This document shows positions 55,404 to 64,000 of a stretch of 64,000 bases of DNA, one piece after another. Source of the DNA: Gemmatimonadota bacterium. GTDB taxonomy: Bacteria; Gemmatimonadota; Gemmatimonadetes; Gemmatimonadales; GWC2-71-9. The stretch covers positions 3,985 to 67,984 of the forward strand of contig JADKJZ010000016.1 in the NCBI GenBank assembly GCA_016720805.1. The letters run 5' to 3'. The notes under the pieces are model-generated. The model had not been told where the DNA came from. It did no database searches and was given only the letters and a program-made list of their open reading frames with translations. How positions within the stretch are numbered: position 1 is the first letter of the stretch; the number at the start of each line of letters is the position of its first letter. A program made the position numbers and the translations under genes.

Positions 55404-56589
55404 GGTACTGCTCGATCGCATCGAGGATCGCCTCGGCCACGTCCGCCTTGCTGCGCAACGAGATCCGCTGGTCGCCACCCTGGCAGTCGAGGATGGTGAC
55501 CGCATTGGTGTCGACGTCGAACCCCGCGCCTGCTTCGAGTGCGTCGTTGATCACGATCAGGTCGAGCTGCTTGCGGGTCAGCTTGGCACGTCCGCGTTCA
55601 AGCGCCGCACCAGTCTCCAGCGCAAAGCCGACCACTGTCAGCCCGGCGTGCCGCAATGGCATCGTCGCCACCAGGATGTCCTCGGTCGACTCGAATGCCA
55701 ACGTGAAGCCACCCTCGGAGCGCGGCAACTTGGTGTCCCGAGTATGCACGGGGCGGTAGTCTGCCGGTGCCGCCGCCATCACCAGGACGTCGCTGCTTGC
55801 CATCTGGCTCGCGACGGCGTCCTTCAGCTCGTGCGTGGTCTCGACTCGACGGATGGTGACGCCCACCGGAATCGGTTCGGCCGACGGCCCGGTGATCAGC
55901 GTCACGTCGGCGCCGCGCCGCCACGCGGCCTCGGCAATCCGATAGCCCATCTTCCCGCTCGAGCGATTGGTGATCACACGGACCGGATCGATCCCTTCGC
56001 GCGTCGGGCCGGCAGTCACCACCACCTTGAGGCCGAGTAGCGGACCGGGGCCGGCCAGCACGCGCTCGGCATGCGCCACGATCTCCCCCGGCTCGGCCAT
56101 CCGCCCCGGCCTGTCGGAGGGTCCTTCCGCGAGCGCGCCCACCACCGGCCCGACCTGATGCCAGCCGCGCTCGCGCAGCAGCGCGAGGTTTGCGGTGGTG
56201 GCCTCGTCGGCGAACATCTCGTCGTTCATCGCCGGGGCGACGAGCACCGGCGCCTTCGCGGCGAGGAGGGTGGCGGTCAGGAGATCGTCGGCCATGCCGA
56301 GCGCAGCGCGCGCCAGCAGGTGCGCCGTGGCCGGGGCAACGAGAATCAGGTCGGCCGATTCGCCGAGGGTGACATGGTCGAGCGCCCCGTCGCGCTCCCA
56401 GAGGGAGGTGCGCACGGGGCGTCGAGTCACGGCTTCGAATGTCGGGACGCCGATGAATTCGGTGGCGCCCCGGGTGAGAATCACATCCACCAGCGCGCCC
56501 CGCGTGGTCAGGTCACGCGCCAGCAGGACGGACTTGTAGGCCGCGATTCCCCCGGTGACCCCGAGGACGACTCGACGGCCCCGCCACAT
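55396..56589 (-). CDS. coaBC: bifunctional CoaBC (PPC synthetase/decarboxylase)
   Basis: Two consecutive steps of coenzyme A synthesis. The 397 residues start with the flavoprotein decarboxylase (VTGGIAAYK, catalytic His in DHVTLG, APAMNDEM). The synthetase domain begins near residue 185 (TAGPTREGIDPVR, NRSSGKMG, AAPADYRP, DLIVIND). ATG 56589, one base after rpoZ. gmk-rpoZ-coaBC is a conserved order. Confidence 0.95.
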   Translation of the reverse strand: MWRGRRVVLGVTGGIAAYKSVLLARDLTTRGALVDVILTRGATEFIGVPTFEAVTRRPVRTSLWERDGALDHVTLGESADLILVAPATAHLLARAALGMADDLLTATLLAAKAPVLVAPAMNDEMFADEATTANLALLRERGWHQVGPVVGALAEGPSDRPGRMAEPGEIVAHAERVLAGPGPLLGLKVVVTAGPTREGIDPVRVITNRSSGKMGYRIAEAAWRRGADVTLITGPSAEPIPVGVTIRRVETTHELKDAVASQMASSDVLVMAAAPADYRPVHTRDTKLPRSEGGFTLAFESTEDILVATMPLRHAGLTVVGFALETGAALERGRAKLTRKQLDLIVINDALEAGAGFDVDTNAVTILDCQGGDQRISLRSKADVAEAILDAIEQYRG

Positions 56590-56590
56590 C

Positions 56591-56818
56591 TCAGGCCTCG
56601 GTGCGGCGCCGACGGAGCTCGCGGAACGTGAGGTCGCCGGTGGTGAGCTTCTGCAGCGAGAGCGTGGTCAACTTCTTGGCGCCCTCCGTGTGCTCCCAGC
56701 TCGCCACGACATCACGCGGGAACTCGTTCAGGTAGCGCGCGAACTTCGCGGCGACCAGAATGCCCCGGTACTTCGAGCCGGTGTAGCGAGCGACTTCCTG
56801 CGGCGTAAACACTTCCAT
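56591..56818 (-). CDS. rpoZ: RNA polymerase omega subunit
   Basis: 75-residue assembly subunit of RNA polymerase. The YRGILVAAKFARYLNE stretch matches the conserved omega helix, and KKLTTLSLQKLTTGDL fits the C-terminal part. ATG 56818 has a strong GGAGGAG site. The position between gmk and coaBC supports the call despite the short length. Confidence 0.9.
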   Translation of the reverse strand: MEVFTPQEVARYTGSKYRGILVAAKFARYLNEFPRDVVASWEHTEGAKKLTTLSLQKLTTGDLTFRELRRRRTEA

Positions 56819-56831
56819 GGTGCTCCTCCAG

Positions 56832-57479
56832 TCAACGATGAGCGGTCGAGCGCGCGAGCTCTGCCGCGACCTCGGCACGGAGCCGATCAAGCAGGACGGC
56901 GACGTCCCGCTGCCGGCTGGTGCGCCGAGCTTCTGCATCGAGGATCGCGTGCACAATGCGCACGGCCTCGTCCAACGCGTCGTTTACCACGACGTAGTCG
57001 TACTCCACGGCGGCGGCCAACTCATCCAGCGCCTTCTGCAGGCGCCCCGCCACCACCTGCTCCGCCTCCGTCCCGCGACCCCGCAACCGTTCGGCGAGCA
57101 CCGCACCGCTCGGCGGCACGACGAACACCAGCACTGCATCGGGAAAGCGTTCCCGGACCAACCGGGCACCCACCACCTCGATGTCGAGGAGGACATGGCG
57201 ACCCGTGTGGGTCACCCGCCGGACCTCGTCGAACAGCGTCCCGTAGCGATGGCCGTTGTACTCGGCATGCTCGAGGAAATCGCCGGCCTGCACGCGCCGC
57301 TCGAACTCCTCACGCGACAGGAAGTAGTAGGCCTCGCCATCCACTTCACCGGGCCGCGGTGTGCGCGTCGTGGCCGACACCGAGTAACCGCTGTCTGTCC
57401 GCTCACCGAGCAGTCGCTTGGCGATCGACGACTTCCCGCCACCCGAGGGCGACGAAAGCACCACCACCAACGGCGTCAC
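56832..57479 (-). CDS. gmk: guanylate kinase
   Basis: Phosphorylates GMP to GDP. 215 residues: P-loop SSPSGGGKSS, GMP site SATTRTPRPGEVDG.YYFLS, and DIEVVGARLVR. The C-terminal 25 residues are a helical extension. The start is GTG 57479, overlapping the yicC stop (GTGA). Confidence 0.95.
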   Translation of the reverse strand: MTPLVVVLSSPSGGGKSSIAKRLLGERTDSGYSVSATTRTPRPGEVDGEAYYFLSREEFERRVQAGDFLEHAEYNGHRYGTLFDEVRRVTHTGRHVLLDIEVVGARLVRERFPDAVLVFVVPPSGAVLAERLRGRGTEAEQVVAGRLQKALDELAAAVEYDYVVVNDALDEAVRIVHAILDAEARRTSRQRDVAVLLDRLRAEVAAELARSTAHR

Positions 57480-58348
57480 TCGAGGTTCTCCAACTGCTCG
57501 CGAATCTTCTCGAGCTCGCCCTTCATCCCCACGACCTCGTGGGCGATGACGGCGTCGTTGGCCTTCGAGCCGATCGTGTTGACCTCGCGCCCGAGTTCCT
57601 GGGCGATGAAGCCGAGCCGCTTTCCGACTGCCAGTCCCTCGGCCAGCGCCGCGTCGGTCGCATCGAGGTGGGCGCGGAGGCGCACCAGTTCCTCGGTGAT
57701 GTCGAGCCGGTCGGCGAGCACCGCGATCTCCTGCGCCACTCGCTGCGCGTCCATCGCGATCCCGTCGAGCAACTGCGTCACGCTCGCGCGGAGTCGGTCC
57801 CGTTCGCGTGCCACACGGGCTGGCGCCTGTTCGGCCACTCGGTCCGCCGCCGCGCGGATCGCCGCGACCCGCTGCGCGATCTCCGCCGTCAGGACCGCCC
57901 CCTCGCGGGCCCTCGAGGCGCGGCACTCGGCCGAGGCCGCGGCCACGACTGGAGCCAGTTCGCTCCATGGGAGGGCCTCGCCCTCACCTTCGCGCCGGAT
58001 CCCCAGCACATCGGCTTGCCTGGCCACCAACTCGACCGTCACCTCACCACCCAGGCCGAAGCGATCGCGGAGCGCCGTCAGCGAGGCCACCACCGCCTCA
58101 GCCCGGGTCCAATCGATCCCCGCCGTCAGGGCGCCATCCTCGACCCAGCGGACCGACACTGTGAGGTGCCCCCGCTCGAACGTGGTGCGCAGCGCCTCCC
58201 GCAACTCTCCCTCGACCGCCGCCAATTCGGACGGCAAACGGGCCGCCAGGTTGAAATAGCGGTGGTTGACGGTGCGAATCTCGACCCGGAGTCGCCGGCC
58301 CCCCAGATCGCCTTCCGCTGCCCCGAAACCGGTCATGCTCAAGGCCAC
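57476..58348 (-). CDS. yicC: YicC/YloC-family endoribonuclease
   Basis: 290 residues beginning with the signature SMTGFG and followed by EIRTVNHRYFNL. The C-terminal LGREVNTIGSKANDAVIAH...KGELEKIREQ is diagnostic. E. coli YicC is an endoribonuclease that acts on small RNAs. The start is GTG 58348 with GGAG about 9 bases upstream. First gene of the long run to tpiA; yicC-gmk linkage is widely conserved. Confidence 0.93.
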   Translation of the reverse strand: MALSMTGFGAAEGDLGGRRLRVEIRTVNHRYFNLAARLPSELAAVEGELREALRTTFERGHLTVSVRWVEDGALTAGIDWTRAEAVVASLTALRDRFGLGGEVTVELVARQADVLGIRREGEGEALPWSELAPVVAAASAECRASRAREGAVLTAEIAQRVAAIRAAADRVAEQAPARVARERDRLRASVTQLLDGIAMDAQRVAQEIAVLADRLDITEELVRLRAHLDATDAALAEGLAVGKRLGFIAQELGREVNTIGSKANDAVIAHEVVGMKGELEKIREQLENLE

Positions 58349-58379
58349 GCCGTGGTCTCCGGACCGAGGGTAGCTGGGA

Positions 58380-58385
58380 AAGATA
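58380..58385 (-). promoter_or_regulatory. -10 box of the yicC-gmk run
   Basis: TATCTT in the context GCTATCTT, identical to the secG -10. The -35 is poor (TTCCCC at 18 bases). An ATCCGGG/CCCGGAT hairpin just after the upstream gene's stop lies over the -35 and may end the pepA transcript. Confidence 0.45.
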
Positions 58386-58433
58386 GCTGATTCGAGGCAT
58401 CCGGGGGAATCCTGCCCCTTCGGCGATCCCGGA

Positions 58434-60275
58434 TCAGTTCAGGAAGTCCCAGCGGATCCCGAAGGAGGAGGCCAGCGAGGGGATCGGATACCCCGGGACG
58501 GTGCCAGCCCGGACCGCCCTGAAATTCACCCGGTCGTAGTAGGCGATGAACGGCCCGATCTTGAACTGCAGCCAGCCGCGGACGAAGGTCCGGCCAGGGA
58601 GGGCGATCGGCTCGCCCTGCGCCGTCCGACCGATGACGCCGGGGCTCCAGCTCTCGACCATCCCCTGCAGCTTCATCTCGAAGATCCCGCTAGGGAAGTT
58701 GCGGAGAAAGCGCGAGCGGATCGTCGCCGTGGTCAGGCCATGATGGGGCGGCGTGCCATCGGGCTGGTCACCCCGAATCGGATGTTCATACACGCTCTCG
58801 AAGGTCAGCCAGCCGTTGGCCGCAAAGCGGGCCCGCGCCGTCACCCAGTCCGTGGACTCGAGGGGCTTGAGCGAGGCGATCGTGGGGAAATTGCGATACG
58901 CCAGCGGTCGCCACCCATCCAGCCGCGCACCACCCACTTCGACGCTGAGCCGCCGGGTGTCGATCGAGGCGGTCGCCTCGACGTCGGTGAAGCGTTGCGC
59001 CAACTCCGATGCATCGGCGGGGGCCTGCACCCGATGCCCGTCGCGGATCACGCCGCTGAGCGTCACGCCCAACGGCGCGCGGAACCCGATGCGCGCGGTG
59101 CCCCAACTACTGCTGCGGTCGCCGTCGTGTTGCTGACTGACCAGCTCGACCGCGCCACTCAGGCGCCGCGATGGCGCCCAGCCGAGCGCGAGCCGCGCGT
59201 CGAGCGGCGTCCACTCGGTCTGGTGCCAGACCGTGAGCTGACTCGACCACGTTGGCTGCCGACGCGCGAGCACGGCACCGACGCGACCGACGTCGTGCCG
59301 GATTCCTTCGCCACTCCACGCCGTGCGGCCGAGGACCACGTCGGCGCGGGAGCCGAGGCCGTCGGTGGAACGCTGATACGAGAGTCGAAGTTGGGCGTCA
59401 CTCCGCGTGCCGGTGAGCCCGGGACTCAAGATCGTGCCCGCCGGTGCATCGCCGGCGAAGAGGGTGTCGCGCACGGCGTCCTGCACCTGCAACTGGAATT
59501 GCATCCCGATGCGCGGCGACGGGATGTACCCCAGTTGGATCCAGGCGTTCGTGCTGTTGGCACCACCACTGCCGCCGTTCGGGGGATTCACCGAGAGATA
59601 TTCCGCGGCGAGTCCGAGTCCGATGCCGCTCGGATACCGACGTTCGAAAGAGCCGAGATAACGGGCCACCGATCGATCACCGGAGGTCAGTCCGATCCGC
59701 GTGCGCGGGGCCGCGCGGTCGTGACGCCGCGTGAAGAGGGCAACACGCAACTGCCCCGCCCCGCGCTCGATCTCGACCCGATCGAGCAGCGCGAGTGACC
59801 AGAGCGACGGATCGGCGGCGAGGGAATCCGGACCGACCGGGAGATACGGCACGCCATCAACCGAATACTCGACAGACGACGCCCCGCGCCCGAGGTAGTT
59901 CGGCATCTCGCCGCGAGCGAGCCATCCCTCGCGCCAGAGGTAGACGCCGGGAACGCGCGAAAGCAGCTCACTGACTGTTTGCGCAGTGGCCCAGTCGATC
60001 GAGTCGCGGGTGATGAGGATACGACTGTGCGGCGTCAGGAGTCCGGTGGTGCCGACCGGATCGAGCGTGCGCAGCAACACGCGCTCCTGCCCCTGCGCCT
60101 TGAGCACGCGGTCAGCGGTCGAGATGGTATCCGCGGCCACCTTCTTGAGCGAATCGGCGACGCGCGCCGAATCGGAGAGTGGCGGTGGCGGCGGCGCGAT
60201 GACCTGGGCGTGTGACGCGACGGCGCCCCCGATGACGAGGGCGCCGACGAGGCATGCCGTCCGGAGCGCCGACAC
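58434..60275 (-). CDS. TonB-receptor-plug-type outer-membrane protein
   Basis: 613 residues from GTG 60275: signal peptide (hydrophobic 5-22, cut near SHAQV), Pro-rich linker, a plug-like domain (TVSELLSRVPGVYL, SSVEYSVDGVPYLP, LLDRVEIERGAGQLR), then a long barrel of alternating strands. It is shorter than typical TonB-dependent receptors and lacks an obvious TonB box, so substrate and energising are unclear. It follows pepA by 8 bases, hinting at peptide-related uptake. Confidence 0.7.
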   Translation of the reverse strand: MSALRTACLVGALVIGGAVASHAQVIAPPPPPLSDSARVADSLKKVAADTISTADRVLKAQGQERVLLRTLDPVGTTGLLTPHSRILITRDSIDWATAQTVSELLSRVPGVYLWREGWLARGEMPNYLGRGASSVEYSVDGVPYLPVGPDSLAADPSLWSLALLDRVEIERGAGQLRVALFTRRHDRAAPRTRIGLTSGDRSVARYLGSFERRYPSGIGLGLAAEYLSVNPPNGGSGGANSTNAWIQLGYIPSPRIGMQFQLQVQDAVRDTLFAGDAPAGTILSPGLTGTRSDAQLRLSYQRSTDGLGSRADVVLGRTAWSGEGIRHDVGRVGAVLARRQPTWSSQLTVWHQTEWTPLDARLALGWAPSRRLSGAVELVSQQHDGDRSSSWGTARIGFRAPLGVTLSGVIRDGHRVQAPADASELAQRFTDVEATASIDTRRLSVEVGGARLDGWRPLAYRNFPTIASLKPLESTDWVTARARFAANGWLTFESVYEHPIRGDQPDGTPPHHGLTTATIRSRFLRNFPSGIFEMKLQGMVESWSPGVIGRTAQGEPIALPGRTFVRGWLQFKIGPFIAYYDRVNFRAVRAGTVPGYPIPSLASSFGIRWDFLN

Positions 60276-60283
60276 GGTGGGCG

Positions 60284-61768
60284 TCAGCTCCGGGCCAGGA
60301 CGAGCTCGGAGAAGAGCCGCACCATCACTCCGGTCGGACCGCGTACCTGCGTGGCCGGTTCGCCCTCGGTGTAGGCGGTGCCGGCGATGTCGATGTGCAC
60401 CCAGGGATAACCCTCGACAAACTCGCGAAGGAACCATCCCGCCGTGATGCTTCCCGCCGGGCGGCCACCGGTGTTGCGCATATCGGCAATATCCGACTTG
60501 ATGTGCTCGCGATACTCGTCCCAGAGTGGCAGCTCCCAGCCGCGTTCGCCTGCGCGCTCGCCAGCAGCGATGACTTCAGCCACCAGCGCCGCGTCTGTCC
60601 CCATGACCCCACTCGCGGTGTGGCCCAGCCCGATCACGATCGCCCCCGTGAGCGTGGCGCAGTCGACCACGGCGGCGGGGTGGTACCGCCGCGCCCACGA
60701 AAGCGCATCGGCCAGCAACAGCCGTCCTTCGGCGTCGGTATTCTGCACTTCGATGCTCTTGCCGAAGTGCGACGAGACCACGTCGCCCGGCTTGTAGGCG
60801 GTACTCGACGGCATGTTCTCGGCCGAGGGAATCAGGCCGATCACATGGGCCTTCGGCTTGAGGCGGCCGAGCGCCTCGAACGTCCCCAGTACGGCAGCCG
60901 CACCGGACATGTCGTACTTCATTTCTTCCATCGCCGGCGCCGGCTTGATGGAGATGCCGCCGGTATCGAACGTCACGCCCTTCCCCACCAGCACCACCGG
61001 CGCGTCGTCACTCCCCTTGTACTCGAGGATGATGAATCGCGGATCGAGCGCGCTCCCCTTCGCCACCGCCCAGAGGGCGTGCATGCCTTCCTTCTGAATC
61101 GCCTTGCCGTCCATGACCGTCACGGTGAAGCCATGCCGCTTGCCCAACGCCTCGGCCTGCTCGCCGAGGAACGCCGGCGTGCAGGTGTTGCCAGGGAGCA
61201 TCTGCAGGTAGCGCGTGAAGGTCTGCCCGTCGGCGATCGCGGTGCCGCGTGCCACGCCGGCAGCGAACGCTGCATCGGCCACGGCGGTGATGATCTCCGC
61301 CGACTCGAACTTCGGCTTCGGGGTCTCAGGCGGCCGCTTCAGGTCCGGATAGTGCCAGGCGCCGAACGGCAGCCCCTCGGCCAGCGACTGACCGGCCTTC
61401 CCTGCATCAACAGCCGGGGCCATCGCCGCGATGAAGAGCAAGGCGGCCGACGGCGCACCGAGGACACGCGCACGCTTCCCGGCGACCATGGCGGCGCGGC
61501 GGAGCGACGCGGCGGTCACCTTTTCGACCTCGCCGAGGCCGACGAGGATGACCCGCGCGACCTTGCCGGAAGGCGGGTAGAGGACGGCGAGTTCATCCTT
61601 GGCGCCGGTGAAATCACCGGACGCGCGGCACCGGCCGATGGCGCCTCCCACCGAGCTGTCGAGGGCATCGAGGGCGGGCGATGTGACCCCCTTCGCGACC
61701 GGGACGATCAGGAGGGGTGTGTCGAGGGTGGCCGGGTCGGCCGTGCGATGCGTGACGGTGAGCGCCAT
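60284..61768 (-). CDS. pepA: leucyl aminopeptidase (M17 family)
   Basis: Hexameric di-metal aminopeptidase, 494 residues. The family signature NTDAEGRL is present, with VGKGVTFDTGG and KYDMSGAA supplying metal and catalytic Lys residues. No signal peptide, so cytoplasmic. ATG 61768 has GGGAG 4 bases upstream, and a TATTTT -10-like box lies at 61831-61836. Confidence 0.94.
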   Translation of the reverse strand: MALTVTHRTADPATLDTPLLIVPVAKGVTSPALDALDSSVGGAIGRCRASGDFTGAKDELAVLYPPSGKVARVILVGLGEVEKVTAASLRRAAMVAGKRARVLGAPSAALLFIAAMAPAVDAGKAGQSLAEGLPFGAWHYPDLKRPPETPKPKFESAEIITAVADAAFAAGVARGTAIADGQTFTRYLQMLPGNTCTPAFLGEQAEALGKRHGFTVTVMDGKAIQKEGMHALWAVAKGSALDPRFIILEYKGSDDAPVVLVGKGVTFDTGGISIKPAPAMEEMKYDMSGAAAVLGTFEALGRLKPKAHVIGLIPSAENMPSSTAYKPGDVVSSHFGKSIEVQNTDAEGRLLLADALSWARRYHPAAVVDCATLTGAIVIGLGHTASGVMGTDAALVAEVIAAGERAGERGWELPLWDEYREHIKSDIADMRNTGGRPAGSITAGWFLREFVEGYPWVHIDIAGTAYTEGEPATQVRGPTGVMVRLFSELVLARS

Positions 61769-61830
61769 GGGCTCCCACGAGGGGTTGGGGAGTAAGGGGG
61801 TCGGAGAACCGGTGTTTCCTATGGGGCGGG

Positions 61831-61836
61831 AAAATA
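61831..61836 (-). promoter_or_regulatory. possible -10 box of pepA
   Basis: TATTTT, the same hexamer as in the nuo and suc promoters, 63 bases before the pepA start. No convincing -35 is visible at 16-18 bases. Confidence 0.4.
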
Positions 61837-61877
61837 CACGGGGAGAGCCGCCGGCGAGAGCCACCCCTCGCCGCCGG

Positions 61878-62843
61878 TCAGCGACCCCGATCGAGCGGCG
61901 GGCGTGACCGCCGCACCCCGACGCCGATCCCCGCAGGGCCGGAGGCCGTCGCAGATCGGTACCAGGCGACCGGAGTCCACTGTTCGGTATAGATCATCGA
62001 GCCGATCAGGCCACCGATCACCGCTCCAACGGGCGCATACACCATGGTCCGCAGCTCGGTCTCGTCGTCGAATGAACCGCGCTTGGTGCCACCGGCGACT
62101 GCCGCACCGACCAAGCCGAGGAGCGCCCCTTCCCAGGCGTGTCCGCGCCGTGAGACCACCCGCTCGACGGTGGCCTCCCTCGGCAGCAACAGGGCGCGGG
62201 GAGTCGATCCGCTGGGCTGCCAGAGCAGCGAATCCTGGCGCATCGCAAGGAAGCGGCCCTGGGCCCGACGCGCGCCACTCCCCACCCCAGATGGCAGCGA
62301 GATCCGAATCCACTCACCTGCCGAGAGGGTGGGCTCGGCGCGGTAGCGGGCATAAAGGGTCTCCTGATGCGCGTGGAGCGCGGTGCGGCGGGCCTCGAGG
62401 GCAGCAATGGCGGCAGTCATCTGCCGGGCCTCCGGATCTTCGGGCTTGACCCGCGCCAGGAGGAGGCGCTGCTCAACCGCGAGTTCTCGGAGCCGAAGAT
62501 CCAGCGCGCCATCGAGCCGTTCGCTGAACACGACATCAGCCGTCGCGGGATTGGGGAGCTCGGCGAGCTCACGCCGTGAGGCCTCCAGCCGTGCCGAATG
62601 ACGGCGGAGCATTGGGTCATCCGCGTTCCTTCGTGCGACCTCCGCTGGGTGCTCCACCTCAAGCGCCATCAGCTCACGGACGATGCGATCAAAGTCCACC
62701 TGCGCCGTCGGCGTACCCCAGTACTCCTGCACCGGAGCGGGAGGCCGGCCAGGAGCCGGCACCGGTGTGCCGGTATAGCACCCGGTCACGAGGATGGCGA
62801 GGGGGAGAACCAGCCGGACGTTCGAAATCGATGGCATCAGCAT
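61878..62843 (-). CDS. lipoprotein with coiled coil and glycine-zipper segment, unknown function
   Basis: 321 residues from ATG 62843 (or ATG 62837). Lipobox LVTGC with a PVPAPG-rich linker, a charged helical region at about 55-160, then a beta-rich part. Two Gly-rich hydrophobic stretches follow (GALLGLVGAAVAGG and GAVIGGLIGSMIY), of the glycine-zipper kind found in envelope proteins. No family recognised. Divergent from the thioredoxin-like gene. Confidence 0.65.
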   Translation of the reverse strand: MLMPSISNVRLVLPLAILVTGCYTGTPVPAPGRPPAPVQEYWGTPTAQVDFDRIVRELMALEVEHPAEVARRNADDPMLRRHSARLEASRRELAELPNPATADVVFSERLDGALDLRLRELAVEQRLLLARVKPEDPEARQMTAAIAALEARRTALHAHQETLYARYRAEPTLSAGEWIRISLPSGVGSGARRAQGRFLAMRQDSLLWQPSGSTPRALLLPREATVERVVSRRGHAWEGALLGLVGAAVAGGTKRGSFDDETELRTMVYAPVGAVIGGLIGSMIYTEQWTPVAWYRSATASGPAGIGVGVRRSRPPLDRGR

Positions 62844-62887
62844 TCTCGACTGCTGGACGGGTCCGGGGTCGACGGCAGCCGTTTGCC

Positions 62888-62901
62888 GCAACATCTGTTG
62901 C
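62888..62901. promoter_or_regulatory. palindrome in a divergent promoter region
   Basis: GCAACA-TC-TGTTGC, a perfect 6+6 inverted repeat, lies in the 102-base gap between the divergent lipoprotein and thioredoxin-like genes. Weak promoter boxes flank it (TTGCCG, 17 bases, TACTCT on the + strand). It could be an operator for both genes; no regulator is identified. Confidence 0.35.
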
Positions 62902-62945
62902 AGGGTACTCTTGAACCCTACCCCGCACAATCACCGGGAGTCCCC

Positions 62946-64000
62946 ATGGCACCGCGTTTCCCGCTCGCCCTCCTGGCCTTGCTGGCCCCTTCACTCGCTG
63001 GCTCGCCACCTCGTCGAGCGCAGACGCCCAGCGCGCGCTGTTGCCCCGGTCGCCCCGCCCCCGCGCCCGGCACCCGCAAGGCGACGGACTCGACCCGCGC
63101 GGCTCTCATGGCGACGTATCAGGCGGCCAGCAGGGCCGCCTTCAAGGGCTTCCAGCAGCGGGCAGCCGAGTGCGCCGCGACCTTCTCGGTCGAGACGATT
63201 CCCGCCGGCCAACTGATGGACCTCGTCACCCTTTACAACGCCGCCCAGGACACCAGCGGTGCGCGGCGCGCCACGGAGCGGTTGATGACCGCCACCGACC
63301 TGCCGCCGCGGGCGCGGGCGCAGGCGCTGTTGATGGGGATGAACCAGGAAGTTGCGAAAGTGCCGAGCTTTTTCGGCATCATCGAGGGCGCCGAGCGGTA
63401 CGTCGCGAAGGTTGATGCCCTCCCCGACTCACTCGATGACCTCAAGCTGGCAGCGCACCGCAACATGCTCGGCCGCTACGAGTACCTCGACGTCGCCGAA
63501 GGCCTTCGGGTCCACGCCCTCGCGGTGATCGCGCTCGGCAAGAAGCTCAACAAGCCCCAGGAGACAATCTCCGGCTATTCGTCGCTGGCGCGCTCGTACG
63601 CGGACAGGCTCCACCCCGACTCGGCGCTGATGATCCTGGACGCTGCCGAGAAGGAACTCGGGGCGCCGGCCACCGCGAGCTTCAAGGACTTCCGGAATCG
63701 CTACGCGCTGATCGGCACCAAGGCCTCCGAGATCTCGGCGACCTGGTGGATCAACACCGATCAGACGACCGTCGTGGCGCCGAAGCCCGGCCGGGTCTCG
63801 CTGATCGAGTTCACCGCGCATTGGTGCGGCCCGTGCAAGAACAGCTACCCGGGCCTCGTCGGGCTCACCGAGAAGCTCAAGGGGAAGGCCTTCGACGGCT
63901 ACATGGTCACGTCGCTGTACGGGTACATCGGCACGCGACAGAATCTGTCGCCGGAACAGGAGATTGAGGCAGACCGGGAGTACTTTGGCAAGGAGCATGC
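62946..64000 (+). CDS. exported thioredoxin-fold (TlpA-like) protein, 3' end outside window
   Basis: The frame is open from ATG 62946 to the window edge, 351 codons. A signal peptide (hydrophobic 5-18, possible cut at RRAQ) leads to a helical region of about 240 residues. A thioredoxin-like domain follows, with the redox motif WCGPC in LIEFTAHWCGPCKNSYPG near residue 297. Such TlpA-like proteins act in periplasmic disulfide reduction. The Pro/Arg/Cys-rich stretch at residues 21-45 is odd and may mark a small frame error near 63000. Confidence 0.75.
   Translation, partial: MAPRFPLALLALLAPSLAGSPPRRAQTPSARCCPGRPAPAPGTRKATDSTRAALMATYQAASRAAFKGFQQRAAECAATFSVETIPAGQLMDLVTLYNAAQDTSGARRATERLMTATDLPPRARAQALLMGMNQEVAKVPSFFGIIEGAERYVAKVDALPDSLDDLKLAAHRNMLGRYEYLDVAEGLRVHALAVIALGKKLNKPQETISGYSSLARSYADRLHPDSALMILDAAEKELGAPATASFKDFRNRYALIGTKASEISATWWINTDQTTVVAPKPGRVSLIEFTAHWCGPCKNSYPGLVGLTEKLKGKAFDGYMVTSLYGYIGTRQNLSPEQEIEADREYFGKEH

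Overview
The window is a gene-dense, very GC-rich bacterial chromosome segment. There are about 63 protein genes, no gene-free stretch over 150 bases, and no rRNA, tRNA, CRISPR array or insertion sequence that I can recognise. Most genes lie on the minus strand in long runs joined by 1-10 base overlaps (ATGA, GTGA, TGATG). The content suggests a Gram-negative aerobic heterotroph: a 14-subunit complex I, a type-B succinate dehydrogenase, outer-membrane beta-barrels, lipoproteins and secreted M28 peptidases. GTG starts, the gene order and the secreted peptidase/barrel repertoire fit Gemmatimonadota best. That assignment is inference; no phylogenetic marker was compared.

Layout. 1-4250: fatty-acid/phospholipid cluster DUF177-rpmF-plsX-fabH-fabD-fabG, with fabG cut by the window edge. 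4276-6834: ndk and sucC-sucD, separated by an unusual heptamer-repeat hairpin. 6932-24636: one run nuoA-nuoN followed by a phosphohexomutase and a UPF0182-like membrane protein. It is driven from a sigma70-like promoter at 24676-24704 that carries a near-perfect Rex operator at its start site. 24803-26552: dcd and convergent pilT around a second heptamer-repeat hairpin. 26650-30055: a divergent pair, a SLOG-SLATT-like membrane protein and a TIR-transmembrane protein with duplicated outer domains. This is the best candidate for an uncharacterised nucleotide-signalling or defence system. 30068-39209: mdh-sdhC-sdhA-sdhB running on into an outer-membrane barrel, an LVIVD-repeat lipoprotein and a glutamate-carboxypeptidase-like M28 enzyme. 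39323-41660: a TrmL-like protein lacking its catalytic motifs and a frameshifted M28 peptidase. 41748-43797: an HU-like gene coupled to moaD-moaE-moaA. 43879-45407: secG-carA. 45472-58348: a fifteen-gene run yicC-gmk-rpoZ-coaBC-udg-dnaB-radA-ispD-tsaC-ptp-aroE-comF-gap-pgk-tpiA. 58434-64000: pepA with a TonB-plug-type outer-membrane protein, then a divergent lipoprotein and thioredoxin-like gene, the latter cut by the window end.

How it works together. The window holds much of the core energy machinery: succinyl-CoA synthetase, malate and succinate dehydrogenases, complex I and lower glycolysis. Nucleotide, CoA, isoprenoid, shikimate and molybdopterin genes are interleaved with replication and repair genes (dnaB, radA, udg). 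The putative Rex box would tie complex I expression to the NADH/NAD+ ratio.
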